Shown: piece by piece, positions 55,851-64,000 of the stretch
Numbering within the stretch: position 1 is the first letter of the stretch
How the letters are laid out: each line of letters opens with the position of its first letter
Origin: Emydura subglobosa
Lineage: Eukaryota > Chordata > Testudines > Chelidae
Length of the DNA stretch: 64,000 nt
Assembly: GCA_007922225.1 (NCBI GenBank)
Contig: ML679995.1
Span: 5,770,689-5,834,688 of the forward strand
Reading direction: 5' to 3'
Position numbers and translations under genes: made by a program
Notes under the pieces: generated by a model
What the model was told of the DNA's origin: nothing
The model's input: the letters and a program-made list of their open reading frames with translations, nothing else
Database searches by the model: none

Positions 55851-57307
55851 AGTTGGATTGGTCAGTGGTTTACCACCACGCCTCCCCTTTCCCATGTTTT
55901 GCCCTATGGTGGAACCTGTAACCTACCCAAGGAGGCAATTTAAGAGGATGCACAAATCCTGCAAGTGACATGCTGAGATCGTTTCTTTTGATTTTTCACA
56001 AAAAATGCTTATTTTCTAACCAGCTCTATTTGTTAGTCATCCTCCTCTGGATGGGAGGACACAAAAAGGATCAGATTTTCTTCACAACCAGGAGCTTTTA
56101 TTCCCTAATCTTGTGGCAAAAAGTGTCGTCAGGCAGGTCCATAAAAGCGGGATAAGCTGAAGCAGCCATGTCCCATCTGCCCCAGTTTGGGATCAAATTC
56201 AAAGCTAGTGTCAGTGGGTGTAACTGATGTGGGGGGAGTTGCAGCCATTTTACGCCAGCTCTGGTTCACTAAATAAAATGAGCTTTGACTCAGGAGAGAC
56301 CCTTCTTTCAGCCTTCTGGATAAGACAGAGTAATGCAGGGATGGTAAGCAGAGACTTTCTAGGACACCCAGTGATTCCTTGCAAAATCTAAGCAGAGAGC
56401 CTCCAGTGGCTCAACTCTATCATCACACCATTCTGGATAGCCTAGACTTCAAAGAACCCCAGAGAAGAAGCTGTGGCCAACTAGCCCGACCATGAATAAT
56501 AATAAAAGTAATGATAATAAAGAGCATTTGCACATCAATGCAAAAGAATGAGGAATAAAGAGGATAAATGTGGCTCTTAATCTTCAGCTATCTGCATGCG
56601 AAAGTTTGACTAATAACTACAGAGGCTTAACATAACCTCCTCGGATAACGAGTGAGGTGGCCTTCTTGGAGCCCTGATTATCCTCTTCTAATGGGCTTCA
56701 TTAATTGTGTAAACTAATAATGGAGGCCTAAGCACTACGCACTCCAGAGTCTGCAGGAAAAACACTGGGCCCAAATGTGATTACGTTGGTGAAGATTGCC
56801 CGACAACACAGCGTGCTGCTGTGGGGGTCTGCGGAGGGGAGGAGGGAAACAGTGCATATCGCAAAGAAAGGGAAGAAACAAAGAAGAATGAAAGCTACGG
56901 AGCTTTAGAACAGAAAGGCAAATTCCAGTCTCGGCATCACTTGTGTAAATCCACTGGGATCATCCTGGGTTTAACACCAGTGTCCACTGAGAATAAGAAT
57001 ATGGCCCGGAGCCACTCAGAACAGGAAAGAAAGGTATTAGTGAGAGATTCTGACTGCAATTCTGTCCAGAGAGTGGGCAGCAATGCCAGGACCCTGGGAG
57101 TCCTTGAGTTGTCAGCCAGGTTTTCCGTGCCGTGGAGTAAAGAGATGCTCAAAGAGAGATGGATTCCCCAAAGTGAGCAAGTTCACCAGCACAGCCTCAG
57201 TCCAAGAAAAGAAAGAAATGACCTTCCAGTTCCCCTAGCTGAATCGCTCAAGTGCAAACCCTGCTGAAGGGAGCTGGCTTTTCAGGGCATCTTAAAGGGA
57301 CATGGTC
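55851..57307. other. Non-coding stretch; one weak MITE end
   Basis: TTATTTTCTAACCAGCTCTATTTG (about 56009-56032) is a right end of the GACCAGCTC family without a body. 56495-56770 is AT-rich with many TAAT words. The 148-codon frame at 56821-57267 has no domain. Confidence 0.35.
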
Positions 57308-57410
57308 AAGATCAGACTCTCTGATTCTGACCTGAGTTACATCGATGTAAATCTGATTTAAGGCAGTGAAGCGTCTCTGGTTCAAATCAGGTAAGCAGAG
57401 CGCAGAATTA
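57308..57410. repeat. GGTGTAA-family palindromic repeat
   Basis: TCTGATTCTGACCTGAGTTAC, ATCGATGTAAATCTGATTTAAGGC and CTGGTTCAAATCAGG follow the family wording. Confidence 0.5.
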
Positions 57411-57748
57411 GGCCTGCACCATTGAAAACCGTATTTCTTAGCTGCTTGATGCAAACTGAAATAATTTTTAATACCCAATCTATCTGAGCCCATTTGCACT
57501 GCCCGTGAAATTGTTGCACTTTACTCAACAGGGACAATGGGATTAGGTTGGCCAGGCTCACTTTGGAGGCATTAGTACCATTCTCTGACATTTGGGTTCA
57601 CAGCATTGCAGGAAAACGTTTAAAGCTTAATACAGATGGACCCACATCCAAGCTCCAGATGTGAAAGATCCCTTTGAAGATGTTCAGGTCTGGACTGCAG
57701 GATGAAACTTTCCAGTTCCTTCACTATAAATTATTTCTCTCACTGTAT

Positions 57749-58160
57749 GTTATTTATTTTACAGTAATGTCTATGGATCACAATCAAGGATCACTGCGCA
57801 AGACACTGTACAAACTCGCAACAATTGTCCCTTCCCCAACATATTACAATCTAAATATGAGACAAGAGACAACCAGTGAATAGAACAAACAGATGGGGAG
57901 GGGGGAAGGAGAGCACAAGGAACTGATGAGATCATTGCTCACCCGGCTAACCAGCATTATCACAGATTGCCTGCCCTTTGGGCAGTGTCCATAGGAGAGT
58001 ATTAACAAGGAGTTGTGAAGAAGGAAAATGAAGTGACCCTTATGGATGTTTATGGGGAGCTCATTACAGGCATGAGGCCAGCATGGGAGAAGGTGCAAAG
58101 GGGCTTGCTGGGAAATGCCGATGAAGACTGATGTCATTGGGGGCAGTTGATGTCTCAATA
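57749..58160 (-). repeat. Extended LINE-type 3' tail
   Basis: GACACTGTACAAACTCGCAAC, TTACAATCTAAATATGAGACAAGAGAC and AACAAACAGATGGGGAGG align with 21135-21380. The sequence continues through GGCATGAGGCCAGCATGGG toward 58160. Being longer than a SINE tail, it is probably the partner LINE (L2-like by inference). Confidence 0.6.
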
Positions 58161-59407
58161 GTATCAGAGGGGAGAGGTGCAGAAGGGATAGTCAGGAAGG
58201 ATATTAAAATAAAGGGAGTAGTTTGTGGATATTAGACAGACAGATGTGTGTGTACAATATAGATGTGTATCTAAGGGTCTGACTCGGATCTCACTTACAC
58301 AAGTTTTACAATGATATAATTGAGACCTTTTGTTGTTGTTTTTTTAAATTAACATTGTAAAAAATCCAACTGACAGTAGTCTTTGTGAAATACTTTACTA
58401 CAAAGTTACCCTGAATTTTGGAGCTATTGTTACTCAACAATGTCACTAACAAAAAAGCACAATGAACCCGATTCCAATCTCACTTATACTAGAGTAAATG
58501 AGGAATTTCTCCATTGAACAAACTGGTGTAGTGTAAGTGATATCAGAAGCTGATCCCAACATGTTTTAATACACCAATGTACCGGAAATGGTTTCATAGC
58601 AGCAGAGCAGAGCTGATCAAGCCATGCACAGAATAAGGGAGAAATAAATCCAACTCATCAACATGAGAGTTAAACATTAGTTTGGAAGAGCTTCATTACA
58701 GCTGACAAAATTCACTTTGCTAGTGCCTGGCTAGGAAACAAAACCATTATTAAGTGGCATCCCAAAGAACAAGTTAACAATACTGGAAAGTTGACTGACG
58801 CAGCAAAGGTTTATGGGGGTTTAGTTTCCCATGCATAATGGGGAAAGAAAGAAATATGATTTCATCATACCGCCAATGAGTTGATTTGGAGCATGTATCT
58901 AAGATCAGAATTCAGCACACAAAATTCACCTCTGGAGTTCTAAAACATTTTTTAAAATATATATTAATAAGACAAGACTTTTAAGGGAGACAAAAAAGGA
59001 AGTATGGGAAACAAGATACAAACTCGTTTCCATTAAAGAGAAAAATGCACATTTCTTCTTTGAAAAATAGGTTAGGCCTAATTTTGTCCTTGTACTTACA
59101 GAAACTAATCAGAAAGCTTTGACATTGCTGGAAGTCTGCCAAGTGCAGCGGCTCCTACATACAGTGCCACTTTAAGGTTCTCATTGCAGCTACTCAGCAG
59201 AACAAAGTCACTTCGGATACCCACTTGCCTGAACTGATCGCACAGATCCAAGTCCAGTCATTCCCCACTTCTCCCTCCCCCTTGCCAAAAAAAGAAAAGA
59301 GCCTCTGAAGTTAAGTATAGATGTTATATAGGTCATGTTATGCCAAATCACATCAGAAGTTGTCCTGAAGTAGAGGACTATGATGGGACATAACACTCTC
59401 TATTAGC
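58161..59407. other. Mostly unassigned stretch with small palindromic repeats
   Basis: 58470-58556 (CGATTCCAATCTCACTTATAC ... GTGTAGTGTAAGTGATATCAG) and 58268-58330 are GGTGTAA-type repeats. Nothing else is recognised. Confidence 0.4.
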
Positions 59408-59540
59408 TCTGAAAGGCCCCAATTCAGCGAAGTATTTAAACACATGCCTATCTTTGAGCACCTGAGTAATTCCGTTGAGTTCAAAGGTACTGCTCTGATG
59501 CTCAAAGCTAGTCACATGTTTAACTACCTTGCTGAAGTGC
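59408..59540. repeat. Palindromic repeat (GCACTTCAGCAAGG type)
   Basis: CCCCAATTCAGCGAAGTATTTAAACACATGCC and CACATGTTTAACTACCTTGCTGAAGTGC are imperfect inverted arms around TTCCGTTGAGTTCAAAGG. Confidence 0.55.
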
Positions 59541-59639
59541 ATCTTTAGATGGGAGAGTGCTTAATGCAAAATAGATTATTCTCTTGAATGTGTATAAATC
59601 AGTGGGATTTTGCCAGAGTAAAGACTAAAACCTGGGCTA

Positions 59640-59907
59640 GCCTAGGAAATTCGGTTGCTATTACTATGTTTCTCAGGGGTGTGAAACAGCCAAACCCTGA
59701 GTGACACAGTTAAACTGACCTAACCCCCTCAATATATACAGTGCTAAATTAGTGGAAGAATTGTCCCATTGACCTAGCTACTGTCTCTCAGGGAGGTGGA
59801 GTATCTGCTGATGGGAGAACCCACCCCATCGGCATCGGTGGCGTCTTCACTGAAATGCTACAGCAGTACAGCTGCACCCACTGTACCATTTCAAGTGCAG
59901 ACAAGCC
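59640..59907. mobile_element. MITE, right end of the TGTAGACA...CC family
   Basis: The right end is TTTCAAGTGCAGACAAGCC. The interior (CTGATGGGAGAACCCACCCCATCGGCATCGG, CTACAGCAGTACAGCTGCACC) fits the family. The left end near 59640 is eroded. Confidence 0.5.
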
Positions 59908-59911
59908 ATAA

Positions 59912-60051
59912 GGGTAAAATTTTCAAATTGCATAAGTGACTTAGGAACCTAAATCCCATTTTCAAAAGTAACTTAAGTCTCACTGAAACTCCCAAATTTC
60001 ACTTTTGAAAATGGGACTAAGTCACGTTAAGTGCTTTTGAAAATGTCACTC
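59912..60051. mobile_element. 140-bp MITE with TAA duplication
   Basis: Ends GGGTAAAATTTTCAAATTGC and CTTTTGAAAATGTCACTC are inverted repeats, flanked by TAA at 59909-59911 and 60052-60054. A second inverted pair (CCCATTTTCAAAAGTAAC, CACTTTTGAAAATGGG) lies inside. It directly abuts the previous MITE. Confidence 0.7.
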
Positions 60052-60599
60052 TAAAAATAGAATAATGACCACCAGGTTTGGCGTTATGCCTCCAGCTATA
60101 CAGAATTACCTGTCTGTCTGTCTAAATACACAGGGAGAGTGTATAAACATCAAAGGTTCTCTTCATTTTTCCTCCCTCATTTTTTATTATTGAGAGATGA
60201 TTGCATGAAAACAGGATCTAAACTGCTTACTAATACAATTGCTCCAGCTTTTCCCTTGAAAAATGCATGTTCCACAGTATGCACGTGGTTCAAAACATTA
60301 GAGTATTGCAATTGGAAGACTCACTGTTTGGGGCCCATTAACAATTAAGGGCCTGAACCTGAAAGATGCATAGCAACTGCCACAAGACACAAAATACCCT
60401 CAGCTCCCACGCTCTTCAGCTGGAGCTTGCCTGAGTAGAGGGAGGACTGCATGATATGGCCCTGTAGGTGCTAAGGATGCTCAGGATTTTGCAGGGTCAG
60501 GCTTCCTGGCTGTAGAATGCTCAGTAAGGATTTATGTCCCCACTGCAAGCCAGGGTCTCTGGTCCAATAGCATTTTAACAGCAAGAGATACAGGGTTGA

Positions 60600-60693
60600 T
60601 TCCCCTCTTTCCCATACCATGTAACTCCATTGATCTCAGTCAGGTTACTGCTGATATACACTGGTGTAAGTGAGGACAGAATCAAGGCCCTGG
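60600..60693. repeat. GGTGTAA-family palindromic repeat
   Basis: CATGTAACTCCATTGATCTCAG, GATATACACTGGTGTAAGTGAGG and CAGAATCAAGGCCC. Confidence 0.55.
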
Positions 60694-61676
60694 TGTTCAC
60701 AGACATAGTCCAGGGTGAGGGTAGCTCACAGAGAAGGGTCAACCCTTTAGGGGGAAGAAAAAATAATTTTCATGGAAATTCCCTTAACAATAAGGAACAC
60801 TGGATGAAAAATAAGAGCGTGTATGAAATGTAACCAAGAGACCAGATTTGTTTCCAACTTTATGATGTTGCATCCACTGCTCCTTAAGTAGCTTAAGCCC
60901 AAAATTTGACCCACCTGAAAGTTATTTGATATTTTTAAATAAAAATATTATATATAAACACACACACAAACCAGGAATCTGAGAGCCTAACTCAATCTCC
61001 AGGCATTGACAGAAGCTGAAGGCACCCAGCCTCTCCCTGGATGAGTCCCTGAGCAGATTTGATTGTTGTGCTGCTATGAAAATGGAAACGTTTTTGCTGA
61101 GATCCAGGTTTGCCCTCAAATCTTTGCACATTATCTATTTATTTATGCATAAACAGTGGCATTATGGTTTGGAGAATAGGGGCTCTTTGATGGGAGGTAA
61201 GCTTGACTACCCTATGGGAGTTTACTGTTATGCATATAAATGAGGCCATACATACAAATATGCAGAGCAGACAAGTGAAAATATACAGCATCTCTTTAAA
61301 ATGAAATACTTTGATTGCTCCAATCACAAGGAGTTGTAAAACTACCCTGAAGAATTAACAGCCTCAGTACATGCTAACTACATCCATCATAAATTCGTCT
61401 TTAGTTTCTGTTATCATATCACTGTCTCCTGGGATCCCCAGCCTTGTCATCATTTGCCCTTTATAATTTATTCAGCTTGTACTTGCCTGAATCCTTTCTA
61501 CTTATCATTCATCTTTACAGTTGTACATAAAATTAGATTGATCCTCCTATGGCAGACCCGTCAGAAAGAGAAAAGTTGTCATTGAATAACACATAAAGCA
61601 AATGAAGGTCCAACAACGGCTTCTGTTGAATTGCTCAGCAATTGTCCTTTGAGAGTCAAATGAAAAGGTGTCAAAT

Positions 61677-61683
<7 letters not shown>
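60694..61683. other. Non-coding stretch, nothing recognised
   Basis: AT-rich DNA with small hairpins such as GATATTTTTAAATAAAAATATTA near 60929. No gene is visible. Confidence 0.4.

Positions 61684-61729
<46 letters not shown>
61684..61729. repeat. (GA)23 microsatellite
   Basis: Uninterrupted GA dinucleotides for 46 bases, preceded by AAAA runs, making a polypurine tract of about 53 bases from 61677. Confidence 0.95.
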
Positions 61730-61734
<5 letters not shown>

Positions 61735-61766
61735 CAACCTTCAGAATCTCATTTTAATTTTCCTGT

Positions 61767-61812
61767 AGATATATGTGTGTGTATAATTATATATTAATGT
61801 ATATATTAATTT
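61767..61812. repeat. AT-rich TATATG/ATTAAT low-complexity tract
   Basis: GATATATGTGTGTGTATAATTATATATTAATGTATATATTAAT. Near the (GA) tract. Confidence 0.8.
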
Positions 61813-64000
61813 CCTTTAGATCTCAAAGATGAGCAAGATCCCATTGCTCAAATTTTGCAAATCTAAAAGACAGCTATTGAGAAGCCACAGATGCAATGAG
61901 TGTGCTGGTCTGAGATGAGATGGCAGCACACACACTGGTTCTGACACAAAGCTTACACTGTAGCCTTTTCCTCCAAAACTCTTTGGACTGGAACGTAGAT
62001 CGTGAGTTTACTTTGTATTCCTGCATTGTTGTAGTGGGGATACAGAAGCTAGTGAAATGGAACTTTAATGTTTACAAAGCAGATAGGATCCAGGTGTTTC
62101 ATCTCATCTGGTGAACAGCACAGCACTGGCAAACTACAGGGATTTTTAGTAAATGGAAAGTGGCTTTATTTCTCCCCCTTTCCGTTTTTTCCCCCAAAGT
62201 ACGATCCAAAAAGCCTTGGCCTTCTGATCAGCCTGGGGGGAAAAATATTTTTAACCATGATGTGGACCCCCAAAGATTTCAAGGAGAATTTCCACAGCAT
62301 TCGGCATTTACAAGTCTCTTCCCTCAAATCTCTTTTTGGCTCCTTTTCATCTTCATTTTTTAACTTTGGAAACAGGCATGTTTCTCCCCAGGGAACAATT
62401 AAATATGTTTTCTTTCAAAATCTAAAGGGCATGGTGAGCAGCTTGTATGTTCAGAGGGCTACTTTAATCAGTGGAACCCTTCCAGCCTGCCACCGCTGAC
62501 CAAATTGCAATTTACATTGGTAGTGAAAACTTTTGGGAGTGAATTAATGTTGTAAGATTACAGCACAGCTGACTAGACTGGATGAAATCCACCCTCTGTG
62601 TACAGGACTCTTGCTAGGTCTGTGTACTACTTGAGTCCCATTTAAGCCCTGTTATGAGGATTTAAGCAAGTAAAGGGAGAATTTCATCCCATGTACATAT
62701 GGATTTCACTTAGGATTGACTGGTAAACATGCATGTGAATTTCATTAAATTATGAAACAGGTACCATGCATCTGGATTTAAGAGCTGTCATTTCATTACT
62801 ATTTTAAAGGAGCTCTGAAGCATCTAGGCATCCTCCCATTTCCTGATATTATTGCAACACATATTACCTCACCTTTTCTATTACAGAAACACTCAATAGG
62901 ATTTCATACAGAATGACATATGTTGGTTTGTTTTAGGTGGTATAAAATAGCAACAGATATTGGATGCTACTAGAAACAAAACAGTAATTCTGCAACTTGC
63001 TGAGACATATAATACACCTGTAATACCATTTTCCCCCTCTCAGGAGGAAGACAAAATAGATTTTAATGGATTTCAGAGTTTGGAAAGGCACCTAAAATGT
63101 CTGGGATTAACAGTTTCCCAAATACTTATTTTCATATTTTTTTTGGAGTCTTGCAGGTAGATTCTGATCTTATACAAGAGAGGCAGCACCCTCCATCCAA
63201 CAGCGCATTCACTCCCTGCATCTGAGGGCCACAAAGAAACAGAGAAAAATGCTACTGTGCTTATCATACATGAGCTCAGTTTATTTGTGTCATAAATAAA
63301 AGTCGATCTTGATAGCCTAATTACATTTCTCAGCATTATCTTCTGACGTTAGCCTCAGAAAGAAAGAAAGAGGGAGAAAAAGTTGGCTTCACTATAACTT
63401 GTAATCAAAATGACTACACTTAAAATATAATTTTATTTCCCTGATTTCATTTCCTACGAAGCTTTGTGGAGCCAATAGATAATATTAAATTGAACAGGCA
63501 GGCACATAATTTTCATGTCCCCTGCACCGTCATTGTTGGGGTCATATTTTTGCTTTCTCCTAGATCATGGACTGCAGTTATGATATTGAACATTTATCAT
63601 GGAGAGATTTACCAGGATCAGAATTCCCAAGGGGGAATCAACTTTTACTTTCTGTATTCTTTCCCATCCCCCACCTATTACAATAGTCAACCTTGCCTAA
63701 TTTGCCTTTGAGATGTTTAAAAATGCCAATGGTTTTCCCAGCATGAAGGATTAGCACAGATTATGGTGAACAGTGTTAATTATAGGTGGGGAAAGAGAAT
63801 AGTGCATTTCTCCAATCTGTTCTTGATTTCCCTTGTGTCTGTCTGGCTGGTAATAAGCCTGCTTTAATCTGGCAGTCCCCTTGGTGAAATCAGCACCACG
63901 GACAGCAATATTGATTGCTTCTGAGAAACCATCACAGCTGCTCACCCAAATTACCTTTGATATGTGACCTTTAATATAATTACTGCAATATCAAAGCATT
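61813..64000. other. Non-coding stretch, nothing recognised
   Basis: No repeat I can name and no exon. A 143-codon plus-strand frame (62068-62499) and an overlapping 67-codon frame have no domain. The absence of recognisable mobile elements for about 2 kb stands out in this repeat-rich window. Confidence 0.4.

Noticed and set aside
56821..57267. 148-codon plus-strand open frame
   Set aside because: Low-complexity charged sequence, no domain, antisense overlap with another frame.
62068..62499. 143-codon plus-strand open frame
   Set aside because: No domain and an overlapping frame with equal claim. Could be a conserved non-coding element instead.
1..64000. CRISPR arrays or bacterial-type operons
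   Set aside because: No regularly spaced direct repeats and no bacterial gene structure. The window is vertebrate nuclear DNA.

Overview
The window reads as non-coding nuclear DNA from a non-avian sauropsid, most likely a turtle (a crocodilian is the main alternative). The basis is the repeat content: CR1 LINE 3' ends with ATTCTATG-type tails, MIR/CORE-like tRNA-derived SINEs with LINE-type tails, and many short palindromic DNA transposons flanked by TAA-like duplications. I recognise no host protein-coding exon, rRNA or tRNA gene and no CRISPR array. Nearly all open frames are chance frames under about 175 codons. The only long frames with recognisable protein content are reverse-transcriptase remnants.

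Layout. 1-7 kb: a fold-back element, a SINE, two CR1 3' ends lying back to back (2.68-3.67 kb), a second fold-back repeat and GGTGTAA-type palindromes. 7.5-19 kb: MITEs, SINEs (one split by a 75-bp MITE at 18.4 kb), a strong 27-bp-stem hairpin at 16.6 kb and two CTCF-like sites. 19.7-28.9 kb: more SINE and LINE tails, one CR1 3' end interrupted by an inverted CR1 fragment (22.6-22.9 kb), a hairpin at 26.8 kb and a perfect palindromic RFX X-box at 27.0 kb. 29.6-36.7 kb is a LINE-rich block: a decayed but nearly full-length non-CR1 LINE on the minus strand (endonuclease, reverse transcriptase, C-terminal Cys motif; 29.6-32.9 kb) with a CR1 tail inserted in its endonuclease, then a 1.9-kb degenerate CR1 on the plus strand. 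37.6-46 kb holds mosaics of SINEs, MITEs and palindromes, including a MITE inside a SINE at 39.8 kb. 47.9-49.5 kb is the youngest-looking insertion, a CR1 with about 240 open codons that starts at its catalytic motif and sits inside an older MITE-like element. 51-64 kb has scattered short repeats, a 50-nt Z-DNA-type tract, a (GA)23 tract and long stretches where I recognise nothing.

The elements do not form a pathway. What they offer is a record of nested insertions. Several long repeat-poor stretches may hold regulatory DNA, but sequence reading alone cannot show conservation. Repeat family names are from memory of motifs, and boundaries are approximate unless a target-site duplication is given.
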